DNA of 23,253 bases from positions 1 to 23,253 of the forward strand of contig BCJU01000016.1 in assembly GCA_001600355.1 (NCBI GenBank), in the 5' to 3' direction. Source of the DNA: Meira nashicola. Taxonomy: Eukaryota; Basidiomycota; Exobasidiomycetes; Exobasidiales; Brachybasidiaceae. Position 1 is the first letter of the stretch. Each line of letters begins with the position of its first letter. Both the position numbers and the translations under genes were made by a program. Positions 8,111 through 16,945 of the stretch are shown in pieces. Under the pieces are notes generated by a model. That model had not been told where the DNA came from, did no database searches, and saw only the letters and a program-made list of their open reading frames with translations.

Positions 8111-10837
8111 ATGTCAAAAATAAGCACGCTGGCTGAAGTTGCAAGAGAGCAGGCCAAAGAAATATGCGATCAATTGTCATTGGATGAAAAGATTGGATTG
8201 ATCGGAGGACGTGATATTGCTCGTATGAATGGGATTGAAAGATTCAATGTTCCTTCCTTGAAAACATCTGATGGTCCAAGTGGAATTCGTGGTGCACAAA
8301 CAGGTCTAGAATTTGTTGTTGGATTTCCCTTTTTTCAACATCAGCCAAGTAAACCTCTTGGGTCGACTGTATTCCCATGTGCAACAGCTTTAGCCGCAAC
8401 ATGGAATAAAGACTGCGTCAAAGATGTGGCAGAGGCCATCGCCAAGGATGGAGCGAGTAAAAACGTAAATATTGCACTTGCCCCAACAATCAACATCATT
8501 CGTGATCCTAGAGGAGGAAGGAGTTTTGAGTGTTTCTCAGAAGATCCGCTACTTACGGCTCAGATTGGTGCAGCTTGGACTTACGGTTGTCAAGACTTGG
8601 GAAAGGTGCTCGTTTGCTTAAAACACTTTTGCGGAAACGAATGTGAAACAGAAAGACACCGTAGTAACACAATCGTTGACCAGATCACTTTACGAGAAGT
8701 GTATATGCGACCTTTTGAAATGATTATTAAAACTCTCAAAAGAGATGATCATCTTGAACCGGCTTCAATCATGATGGGTTACAATCAACTAAATGGAGTA
8801 CCATGTTCAACAAATTCATTCTTGATCAAAGATGTCTTACGTAAAGAATGGCAGTATAAAGGTCTAACAATGAGTGATTGGTTCGGGACAGCAAATGGAG
8901 AAGAGAGTGTGAAAGCAGGGTTGGATATTGAAATGCCGGGTCCACCTGTCAAAAGAAGAAAAGAAGGTATGCTGCAATCTGTTCAAGACGGAACATTAAA
9001 CAAAGATAAGCTCAGCGAGCTTGCTTGTAACGTTATCAGCATGTCTCTTTTAGGCAAATCTCTTGCCACTTACGATTCTACACGACCCGGTCCCCAATCA
9101 TTCACCAATGATCAAATCAACGACGGAAAAGATCAAGAAGAAGCAGCATCCGCAAAAGAACAAGCACAGCTTGAGAACATCTTAACATCATCAGCCGCTT
9201 CGTCCTGTGTCCTTCTCAAAAATTCAAATCATTGCCTACCAATGCAGCCAAGTCAGGTGAAGAATGTTGTCATAATTGGTGAACCGGCAATCTCACCCAT
9301 CTTGACGGGAGGAGGTTCTGCCAAGATGCCAGCATACGACCACATTTCGGCTTTTGATGCCATTCAAGATGTTTTAGGACAATCTGCAAACGTTCATTAC
9401 TATTCAGGTGGATTCAAATTGAGCAATTTGATCAATCCACCAAACAAACAGCAACTTCAAAATCAAGAAATCACTCTTACTTGGCATAAAATGAAAGTAG
9501 TCACATCCGATGGAGCGTGTGAAATTGATAGTGAGCCATACCATACCGAAAATCGGCAAACTACTGAATTGAGAAACTGGTTTGGAGGCATGCAAAGTCC
9601 AGATTCGCATTTTGCCGTTCGGACTTCATTCAAGCTCCAACCAATACATCAAGGCAATCATACGATCTCTTTACAAGCATTTGGACAATTAGATGTAAAA
9701 GTGTTTGAAGATGATGAAGAAAGGAAGCAAATTGCTCAATGGTCCCATAATGGAGAGTCTAGTGGACCGGAATTCATGTTCCATCCGCATAAGCTTTTAG
9801 AGAAGTACTCTTTACAAACAAAAGAAGGGCAAACTTTCAAAATAAGATTGGAGTATCGTATGCCAGTCAAACAATATGGGCCTGTACTTGAGAAAGGCGG
9901 GGCTTTTAGATTTGGAATCGAAGAGCAACCTATTCTATCAAGGCAAGAGGAATTGCAGCAAGCTATACAAGCTTCAAAGAATGCTGATGTTGTACTTCTG
10001 TTCACAGGTACTGGACCAGAATATGAAAGTGAAGGAATTGATAGGCAAGATATCGTTCTACCTGACGAACAAGATGAGATGGTGAAAAAGGTTACATCAG
10101 CCGTCTCATCAGAAAAGACGAAAACAATCGTTATCAACGCAAGTGGCTCGGCTGTCTCTATGCCTTGGTCTGATCATGGCAATGTTCATGCAATTTTGCA
10201 ATCTTGGTTCGGCGGACAACGTTGTGGAAAAGCAATTGCCGAAATTCTTTTTGGCAAAAGTCAACCTTTAGGTAGACTCCCAATGACTTGGCCAAAATCT
10301 ATAAAAGATCATAGCTCGTTTGATCATTTCCCTGGCAAGAAAGATGGCACAGGTTTCTCTATTTCGTACGATGAGCAGACCTTGGTCGGTCACAGATGGT
10401 ATGAAGCGAAATCAATTACACCTCTTTTTTGGTTCGGTTTTGGATTGTCATTTAGCAACGTCGAAATTTCTGCTACCAAAACACAATTCCAGATGGATAA
10501 AGACGGAATCGCTCAAATTTGTATGAACGTAAAAAACTTGTCAGAAGAATACTCTGCAAAGCATACGATTCAATTGTATCATTTAGACGGAGCAGGATTC
10601 TCAAGTCATCGGGCAAGAAAACTTGTCGGTTTCGCAAACACTGATATCACACCAAAAGGCAGTGAGCTTCTCACAATTGAGGTAAACAAGGAAGCGCTTG
10701 CAAGGTGGAACGTGGACTTAAACAAGTGGACGTTAGAAGAAGGCGCATATAAAATCTGCATTGCAAGTTCTAGTAATCCAAACGACGAGTATTGTCGTGT
10801 TTCTATTGGTGTCACTGAAATTAGCCATTGGATGTGA
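8111..10837 (+). CDS. GH3 beta-glucosidase with PA14 insert, intracellular
   Basis: Retaining beta-glucosidase that removes terminal glucose from beta-glucosides. From the ATG at 8111 it has 908 residues. An in-frame ATG at 8084 adds nine residues, but the TATA box at 8056 argues against it and the context ACAAAATG favours 8111. Order: GH3 N domain with KTSDGPSG (51-58), RDPRGGRSFE (131-140), KHF (171-173) and TMSDW with nucleophile Asp256; then the second GH3 domain interrupted by a PA14-like insert (about 440-600); GPEYESEGIDR containing the likely acid/base Glu (639 or 641); and a C-terminal Fn3-like domain. No signal peptide is seen, so it should act in the cytosol on imported glycosides, matching the divergent transporter. 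It is uninterrupted by introns and converges on the hydrolase gene with 34 nt between stop codons. The aglycone is unknown. Confidence 0.93.
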   Translation: MSKISTLAEVAREQAKEICDQLSLDEKIGLIGGRDIARMNGIERFNVPSLKTSDGPSGIRGAQTGLEFVVGFPFFQHQPSKPLGSTVFPCATALAATWNKDCVKDVAEAIAKDGASKNVNIALAPTINIIRDPRGGRSFECFSEDPLLTAQIGAAWTYGCQDLGKVLVCLKHFCGNECETERHRSNTIVDQITLREVYMRPFEMIIKTLKRDDHLEPASIMMGYNQLNGVPCSTNSFLIKDVLRKEWQYKGLTMSDWFGTANGEESVKAGLDIEMPGPPVKRRKEGMLQSVQDGTLNKDKLSELACNVISMSLLGKSLATYDSTRPGPQSFTNDQINDGKDQEEAASAKEQAQLENILTSSAASSCVLLKNSNHCLPMQPSQVKNVVIIGEPAISPILTGGGSAKMPAYDHISAFDAIQDVLGQSANVHYYSGGFKLSNLINPPNKQQLQNQEITLTWHKMKVVTSDGACEIDSEPYHTENRQTTELRNWFGGMQSPDSHFAVRTSFKLQPIHQGNHTISLQAFGQLDVKVFEDDEERKQIAQWSHNGESSGPEFMFHPHKLLEKYSLQTKEGQTFKIRLEYRMPVKQYGPVLEKGGAFRFGIEEQPILSRQEELQQAIQASKNADVVLLFTGTGPEYESEGIDRQDIVLPDEQDEMVKKVTSAVSSEKTKTIVINASGSAVSMPWSDHGNVHAILQSWFGGQRCGKAIAEILFGKSQPLGRLPMTWPKSIKDHSSFDHFPGKKDGTGFSISYDEQTLVGHRWYEAKSITPLFWFGFGLSFSNVEISATKTQFQMDKDGIAQICMNVKNLSEEYSAKHTIQLYHLDGAGFSSHRARKLVGFANTDITPKGSELLTIEVNKEALARWNVDLNKWTLEEGAYKICIASSSNPNDEYCRVSIGVTEISHWM

Positions 10838-10871
10838 AAATATGTTATTATGAATGAAGAGTATTTATTAA

Positions 10872-11917
10872 TTATTGATGATTTGAAATCCATTGTAGTA
10901 GATTTTTATTCCAATGATTTAGATGGCCACCTAATCCGAGAGTCTGAATAAAAGGTATTAGTAAGAGCAACCCGTTTTCTATCCTTTAAAAATGAACATA
11001 CCATTGCGGGACTGAAATGATTATGGCCTTGCAGCTGTAAAAGTGTCGGTCGTGGTATAGTAGGTGAAAGTTTGTTCCAACTATTTACAAGCTGCTCGTA
11101 CTGAGGTGAAGGCATGTCAATTTTTGCTTTCTCCCATAATGTCTATAAATTTACGTACCGGTTCTAAAACTTCTTCGATAAGATCATACTGTGATGTTAA
11201 TAGAAGCGTAGGCGTAGTATCGTCAGATTTCGTTCTGAGAGAGATCAAGTTTCGTTTTCTTAAATCATCTCCAAAGTATGTTTTCAGTACGTTTATACGT
11301 TCTGCTGGAGATTTTTCAAACGATGCAGGTGGATTTGCACATACAAAACCAGCTACTCCTACGGCTTGATTCTCTTGCCATGTCTTTTCTTCTTCCGAGC
11401 ACCAAAGGTAGGTAGCACAATGAATAGCACCAGCTGAAGTGCCGAAAAGGTATGTCCGTTGAAAATCAATTTTGTCTCGGAGTGCATCTTGGATTGTAAG
11501 AAACTCTAAAGCTAAAGAAATATCCTTGCCACCCGAAGGATAGACTGCCCCATGTTGAGGACATAAACGATAGTCGATTGTTGCACAAGCGAAACCGTTC
11601 ATGGCAAAGAATATTCCTACATTTTGGTAAACGGCCCCTTGCGTAGCTTCTAGCCTTCTATCGCCTTGCGTTAAGCCACCGCCGTAAACGAAAACGACGA
11701 GAGGTAATTGATCCTGCACTTTCGTATTTTTTGAGACAAAAAAGTCGAGCATATGACGTGGATGAGGACCGTAAGAATGGGATTCGATATCGACATATTT
11801 CTTCTTTACTCCAAATGAATTCAGTTGTAGAGGTGTTACTTTTGACACCGTTTTTTGTACAACGACAGGTGTAGGTAAGCCATGATCGAATTCTAACAAT
11901 TCATAATGTAGATCCAT
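10872..11917 (-). CDS. Alpha/beta hydrolase, candidate depside esterase, three exons
   Basis: Alpha/beta-hydrolase-fold esterase/amidase resembling the BD-FAE / kynurenine-formamidase group. I place three exons: 11917-11159, 11100-11002 and 10943-10872, joined by two 58-nt GT..AG introns, giving 309 residues. Exon 1 carries the oxyanion loop YGGGL (78-82), nucleophile GTSAG (Ser161) and a likely acid Asp245 in TSQYD. Exon 2 supplies the catalytic histidine in LQGHNHFSPAM (His279 or 281). Exon 3 ends in a helix-like tail. Without splicing, the frame stops at 11117 and lacks the histidine. A TATATAAA lies about 60 bp upstream of the ATG. It is divergent from the cupin gene. That pairing suggests hydrolysis of the ester product of flavonol ring opening; a formamidase or other ester substrate remains possible. 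Confidence 0.8.
10944..11001 (-). other. Intron 2 of hydrolase gene
   Basis: 58 nt, GTATGT donor, CTTACTAATAC branch region and TTATTCAG acceptor. Removal leads to a continuous C-terminus TLGLGGHLNHW. Confidence 0.8.
11101..11158 (-). other. Intron 1 of hydrolase gene
   Basis: 58 nt, GTACGT donor, TTGAC branch-like site and CCTCAG acceptor. Both exons are in phase 0 at the junction, and removal joins Asp245-bearing exon 1 to the histidine-bearing exon. Confidence 0.75.
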
Positions 11918-11973
11918 CTCTCAAATTGCGTTTATATGAAGAGTCGTTGTGGTGATTAGTTGAAGAATTATGT

Positions 11974-11981
11974 TTTATATA
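11974..11981 (-). promoter_or_regulatory. TATA box of hydrolase gene
   Basis: TATATAAA on the minus strand, about 60 bp upstream of the hydrolase ATG at 11917. Confidence 0.55.
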
Positions 11982-12022
11982 GCGATATTTAGCGTACACA
12001 TACCCACGGGATATTAACACCG

Positions 12023-12036
12023 GCGGGGGATTCGCG
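12023..12036 (+). promoter_or_regulatory. Candidate cluster operator GCGGGGGATTCGCG
   Basis: Copy of the recurring element in the middle of the hydrolase/cupin promoter. It matches the best copy at 16613 in the G-run followed by GA(A/T)TCGCG. Confidence 0.4.
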
Positions 12037-12205
12037 CGAAGCAAATGCTCGGGTGGGTGGGGTAGGACCCGGTCGTTGGGTATGGAAATGATGCATGCTG
12101 CAATAGAATGCGGTGTATCATTTTTACTACATATAGATGTGCAATTGACATTAAAATCAAATTAGGATACCCACTTATTTTTGTTCTACAACGACAATTA
12201 CAGTC

Positions 12206-13351
12206 ATGACGCAATCAACTTCCATTCGCTTAGCTCCTCACGAGCACAATCTTACAAGCAAATTGCCTATTAAGCAAGGCAGTCAATCATATATATTACC
12301 ACAACTATCCGGTGAATCACTTTACGTTAAATCCACCAATTCAGTCGTTCGTTTACCTGCTGGTGAAACGTACACTGATGGTTCGTTTTCCGTTGTGAGC
12401 TCAGAAGGAGCAGAAACAGACCCAATCATGCCTCATAAACATGCTACTGCTCATGACACTTTTCTTTGTTTGCGTGGATCTTTACAAGTGTGGGCAAATG
12501 ATCAAAGTAGAATTCTGCAACCTGGTGATTTTGCATCAGTACCTCCTGGTGTGATTCATAGTTATGCCCAAAGAAATGCAAGCTTTAATGATTTCATTGG
12601 TGTAATTGTCCCAGCAAAATGGGAAGACTTTTTCCGAACATTAGGAGATCCAATTGACGAAGCGTGTGTAATCTTTCCAACAGGTGATCAAGCTCCTTTT
12701 CCAGTTAAAAAATTTGCGCAAGTGATGCAAGAAGGACATGATGTTATTCCACAGCCGCAACATCAACTTGTTGAACCAATTCCCTTCCAAGAGAGTGATC
12801 AATTACCAACCGAAGCTGGCAAACCTTACTTTCTCAAAGCAGACCATGGACCTAAATTTCTCCTAGCTGGACAACAACTAGAAATTCTATGCAAGCCTAT
12901 CAACACCAATAATCGATTCACTATGGCTTGGCTTGATGGATCTTCTCGTTTGAATGACTCTTATTTGGGAGACAATGATGCTCTTTTACGCTTTGAACAT
13001 ACTTACACCTACCTCAGAGTGATCCAAGGTACTGCTTCCCTTCGAATCAAGAGGTCGCAACATGAACGTATTGATCAAGAGATTCTATTTCATGGCGAAA
13101 TGGCGCTCATTACTCCTAATGATTCTTTCCAAATCGGATTTTCCACTCCTTACGTTCGCCTATTAATCATCACAGGAGCAAAAGAAGGTTTATACAAAGG
13201 TGGTCTTGAAACCATTTTTGAGATTTTAGGAACTCCAGTCGCGAAGAATATTGTTTTTGGAGGTGGAAATGGTTTTGCTGCAGGAGCCAAAGTATCTGTC
13301 GCTCAAGTTCAAGAACAAGCTCGAGGTATTGAAGCAGAAATCATTTTATAA
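12206..13351 (+). CDS. Quercetin 2,3-dioxygenase-like bicupin
   Basis: A 381-residue double-cupin protein of the quercetinase (flavonol 2,4-dioxygenase) type. This family cleaves the heterocyclic ring of flavonols with O2, releasing CO and a depside. The N-terminal cupin has PHKHATAHDTF (76-86) and PGDFASVPPGVIHSY (106-120). His77, His79 and His118 match the family's three metal-binding histidines. The position of the usual Glu ligand (His77 + 7) is Asp84. The C-terminal cupin (about 260-340, GTASLRIKR then GEMALITPNDSFQIGF) lacks the metal histidines, as in fungal quercetinases. No signal peptide is seen, unlike the secreted Aspergillus enzyme, so it is probably cytosolic. Single exon. It is divergent from the hydrolase and 157 bp upstream of the regulator on the same strand. 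Another cupin dioxygenase or isomerase activity cannot be excluded. Confidence 0.8.
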   Translation: MTQSTSIRLAPHEHNLTSKLPIKQGSQSYILPQLSGESLYVKSTNSVVRLPAGETYTDGSFSVVSSEGAETDPIMPHKHATAHDTFLCLRGSLQVWANDQSRILQPGDFASVPPGVIHSYAQRNASFNDFIGVIVPAKWEDFFRTLGDPIDEACVIFPTGDQAPFPVKKFAQVMQEGHDVIPQPQHQLVEPIPFQESDQLPTEAGKPYFLKADHGPKFLLAGQQLEILCKPINTNNRFTMAWLDGSSRLNDSYLGDNDALLRFEHTYTYLRVIQGTASLRIKRSQHERIDQEILFHGEMALITPNDSFQIGFSTPYVRLLIITGAKEGLYKGGLETIFEILGTPVAKNIVFGGGNGFAAGAKVSVAQVQEQARGIEAEIIL

Positions 13352-13508
13352 ATTTTCTAAAAATTTTCTAAAGAGAATGTTGTATCAAGTTATCTAATTA
13401 AATGTGTTTACGCGCAATTTCACTGTGCTGGGCGGCGCTGCGCCCCCGCAGGCCCGAGTTAAATAAATTAAATTCTGAAATAACCCACTTTCTCTTCTCC
13501 CTCACTCA
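13352..13508 (+). promoter_or_regulatory. Cupin 3' end and regulator promoter
   Basis: Short spacer between two co-oriented genes. It contains a GC-rich stem (13430-13445) followed by CCCCCGCAGGCCC, then AT-rich TTAAATAAATTAAATTC as the only TATA-like sequence. The minus strand of the GC block reads GCGGGGGCGC, a Mig1/CreA-like core. Confidence 0.45.
13430..13445. repeat. GC-rich hairpin upstream of regulator
   Basis: GGGCG and CGCCC arms enclose GCGCTG. It stands out in AT-rich DNA and shares GCGCTGCGC with the palindrome at 3771-3784. It could be a cis element or a short inserted GC cluster. Confidence 0.45.
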
Positions 13509-16438
13509 ATGACAATGTCTAATCGAGTTATAAAGAGATGGCAATGTCCATCGTGCAATAGAAGTTTTGGACGGTAAGTGAGCAAGCCAATGCGTTGAGA
13601 CATTTCCAGCAATCGTCAAGTATTAACCTCCTTCTTGCTGATCCGGATTAGAAAAGAACATATGCAAAGGTAAGAGGCTTTTTTTAGATGTTTTGTTTTC
13701 AGCTACTTATTCTCTTTATTTTGATAAATGGCAGACATGTAGACACACTACATGGAGCATTGACACGCTTCAAATGCGAGCAATGTACAAAATCATTTGG
13801 AAGGAGGGATATCTTTTTACGACACATGAAGAAGATTCACGATCAACGACTTTCATCCGCTTCTCCTTCCTTTGTAAGTAGAGGTAATCTAGACGACCAA
13901 GTAAATATTCCTGATTTACCTCTTTCACAAGGCAATCGGAGCCAAGCTGCGATATACAGAACGAGAAAAGCATGTAAAAGGTGTGCAAGGCTAAAGATGA
14001 AATGTAATGGTCAACAGCCTTGTCAAAGGTGTACTAAAGACATTCGTTTAAGTAGTTCATGTTCTTATCATCAAAATCCAAGAGATCGTTCACAACCGGA
14101 CTCGGAATTCGCATCAACAAGCCGTCAAGTTCTGGATAAGACGCCGTCAATACCTCTACAACAGAATGCTGAAGACTTTATTGCTAGAGAAAGAGAACCA
14201 GATGGAATCATGGCGCTTGCATCAGCCGCTCTCGCAGAAGATATGTATGAAAACAATACTTCAACCATTATGGCGCCAATTCCTGACGCAAGAACACATG
14301 ACCTTCCATCCAGTGCTCTTGATAGCATGATGGTATTTGATGAGGGTGATATGCACTCTTCCCTCTTTGCTGATTTGCTTGACGAAAGTAAAGATACATT
14401 TAGTTGGCTCTTTTCAGGAGCGTCTTCTGGCTTTGGTGTGGATGGGATGACATGGCCCAATTCAAGCGTGGCAAATACAGGTGCTATAAACGAAGGCGTT
14501 CATGTGTCTAAAAACGATGGCGAATTTTCAAGATTTGAACGTAGATTGGAAGACACAAATCATGAAAACACTGTCGTCAATTCAGATCAACATCGTCATG
14601 AAGCACTAAACAGTCATATAGAAGATGAAACTTTACACGACGAGCATTTGAAGCGGAACGATAATGTTAATCTAGTTTGGCCCAACGGTCGATCGTCTGA
14701 AAGTGCGGCACAAGAGCTAACGATTGTTCCACTATCTATCGAAGAAGTAGATGCAGACATTCTAGCATTCGAGAATACATACCAAGTTGTTCAAGCTCAA
14801 AATGGCATCCAAGACCGACTGGCGAGCTTGACCGGAATTTCTGATTTATCTCCTATGGAAAAAGACCGAGCAAGAGAAATGTTGGAAAATTCATCAACGT
14901 TAGCAATCAATGCATTCGTGCAACTTTACTTCGAACATTACGATCAGCTTTGTCCGATCATTCATCGACCAAAATTTGATCCTAATACCTGTCACCCATT
15001 TCTGCTGAGCGCTATATGTGCGATCGGAGCAATGTATTCTGCTTTGCATAAAGCAAACATTTTTGCCAATAACCTTATGGTATTGGTCAATCGCACTTGG
15101 TTTGCCAATTTTGCAAAACAGAGTCGCAATATGGACAATATTCAACTGATGCAATCATTGCTGTTGAACATTAGCTTTTTCAGAAGTAGCGGTAATCGGA
15201 GAATGCTTGAACTGGCAGAATCAGCCCGATCTCCATTGACGACTATGATACGCAGGAGTAAACTATTGGAAATGTCTAAAGATGATCTCTCTCAAACTGA
15301 ATCACGCACGACTAGTTCGCAATCGCCAAGACATTCTATGACTACAGAAGAGAAGATTTCACCGCCTCTACAAGATGACGATAAAGATTGGCTCAGATGG
15401 ATTGAAATCGAGACCGGAAGGCGGTTAGGGTGGATGTTCTTCATTTGTGATGTTGAACTTAGTGCCGTTTGGAATTTACCACCGAGCTTTGGATTGCACG
15501 AATTGAAAGCGCAACTTCCGAGCGACGAACGTAGTTGGCGAGCTAGCGGACGATTGACTTGGGCTAGACTACGTACAACAAGAATGCCTATATATCTTGG
15601 AAATTTGATAGAAGAATTACAGAATCCAAGTCTGCAAGTTGATGAGGCAGAAATTTCCTCGAACCTCAATCCAGCATCTGCTGCGCTGCAAAAAGTTCTT
15701 TTCGCTTGTGCACTTTGCTCTTTAGGATTAGCTTTAGGGAATATACGTGCAAGTCCGATGTCATTCATCACAAATGAGGCGAATCAGCGTCACGTTTCCA
15801 TTTGCTCTACTTTCGTCATTCGGGAAAAGACTCGTAGGAGATTGGGCAATGATTTTGCAGAACTGTTGGTACGATTTTCACTTTTGCGACATAAAGTTGA
15901 CATTATCGATTTACAGTTACTTACCGGAAGAGCTGCAAGGAATGCTGATATCTCTGTTGCCCTTAATCGAATTAAATCCGCTCTTTTTAGCAATGGCGAT
16001 CAAAAGGGTTTGATGGCGCATATAATACATTGCGGCAGAATCATACACCTGTATCGATCGAGGCCAATTGATTCGACATATGCCGACTGCATACTCTTTT
16101 ATGCAATTTCAGCTCTGTATGCATTTTCTTGTCTTTGGACAGATCTTGAAATTAATTTCAAGAAGTTGACTGGCGAAAAAAGGACAATTAATGTACAGAA
16201 TGAATTGTGCATCGATGAAGAAAACTTTTTGGACGTAAATTCTGATCTCGATATCCTTACTTGCCGTTTAACAATGAAAGGTGTAGGTTGTATCACCTCT
16301 CGAGATGCGCCTAGTAAGATTATGACAATTTGTGCAGAAGAGCTCCTAGTTCGGCCAAGTGGTACTTCGTGGCCAATTGGGAAATTATTGGGCAATATCG
16401 CCAAGGAGATTGGTTCCGGAAACAAATACACATCTTAA
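13509..16438 (+). CDS. Dual C2H2 / Zn2Cys6 transcription factor, three exons
   Basis: Nuclear DNA-binding regulator, 928 residues after splicing exons 13509-13573, 13652-13669 and 13735-16438. Finger 1 is C13-x2-C16-x12-H29-x4-H34 and exists only after splicing; both introns split Arg codons (22 and 28), and the middle exon is 18 nt. Finger 2 is C42-x2-C45-x12-H58-x4-H63. A Zn2Cys6 cluster follows: C108-x2-C111-x6-C118-x5-C124-x2-C127-x9-C137. An Asp/Glu-rich region (about 190-360) may activate. The fungal-specific TF domain spans roughly 418-640 (QLYFEHYDQLCPIIHRPKF; later GRRLGWMFFICDVEL), split by a polar Ser/Asp-rich insert. A frame from 13688 is open but would start inside intron 2 and lose finger 1. 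Its place beside the cupin suggests a pathway-specific activator. A second in-frame ATG at 13515 is possible. Confidence 0.87.
13574..13651 (+). other. Intron 1 of regulator gene
   Basis: 78 nt, GTAAGT donor, GGATTAG acceptor. It splits the Arg22 codon inside zinc finger 1. Confidence 0.75.
13670..13734 (+). other. Intron 2 of regulator gene
   Basis: 65 nt, GTAAGA donor, TGGCAG acceptor. It splits the Arg28 codon just before the first finger histidine. An upstream acceptor at about 13702 would run into a TGA within eight codons. Confidence 0.75.
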
Positions 16439-16901
16439 TCTTCGCTTTCTATTAGATGAATTGGATGTTGGAATATTGATTCAATGACAATTATATTCTA
16501 TAAAACAGAGAGCCTTTTATCCCTGCATCCCCGTGCATATAGTCTTCTGCCACCCTGTCAAGATCTATTTGTTTGCTTGCCATGTCATGGTTGTGGAGAA
16601 AAGGACAGGTAAGTGGGGAATCGCGATAGAGGCTAGAACGCTCGCTTCCGAACCATCAGGTGAGAGGGGGCGACGGATGCATTTAAGATTAAAGACTATA
16701 CCGTAGGAGTGATGGCTTATTTGGCTGCGTGTGGGGTAGGTACAATATTCGCACGAAACTATTATGCAAGGATTCAGGCATGATAGCAAGTTCACTATTA
16801 CTTGCAGTGATAGAGCAGTGTGTCTTGTAAGATAGGCTGCATTCACGATGTAAGCACATTATTGATCATACACTGACAGCTATGTTTATAAAGGGGGATT
16901 C
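16439..16901. other. Convergent intergenic region with orphan operator-like sites
   Basis: Lies between the 3' ends of the regulator and VOC genes. It nevertheless holds the best copy of the G-rich element (16613-16626), a GTGTGGGGTAGG near 16732 and a TTTATAAAG near 16885. A 39-codon frame from about 16588 is not convincing. I see no gene here. Confidence 0.4.
16613..16626 (+). promoter_or_regulatory. Candidate cluster operator GTGGGGAATCGCGA
   Basis: Best-formed copy of the recurring element. It is preceded by GGTAA exactly as at 8029-8041. It has no obvious promoter to serve, since both neighbours end here. Confidence 0.35.
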
Positions 16902-16945
16902 TTAGAGGTAGTCTTTTCGCAGATATAATCCCTCACTTTTTCGTC

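Larger units (their letters stand above)
11918..12205. promoter_or_regulatory. Shared divergent promoter, hydrolase / cupin
   Basis: The 288-bp region between divergent ATGs. The hydrolase side has a TATATAAA (11974-11981, minus). The centre (about 12007-12080) is a conspicuous GC-rich block in AT-rich DNA, with GCGGGGGATTCGCG at 12023-12036 and GGGTGGGTGGGGTAGG ending near 12065. The cupin side has no strong TATA. The layout suggests co-regulation of the two genes from the central block. Confidence 0.6.

Noticed and set aside
9736..10137. 133-codon minus-strand frame inside the GH3 gene
   Set aside because: Shadow frame of a conserved GH3 coding region; low-complexity Ser/Cys composition.
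13688..13734. Start of the regulator at the first ATG of the long open frame
   Set aside because: These codons lie inside a good intron, encode a hydrophobic run unlike a regulator start, and would omit finger 1.
15292..15771. 159-codon minus-strand frame inside the regulator gene
   Set aside because: Shadow of the fungal TF domain coding sequence with no motif of its own.
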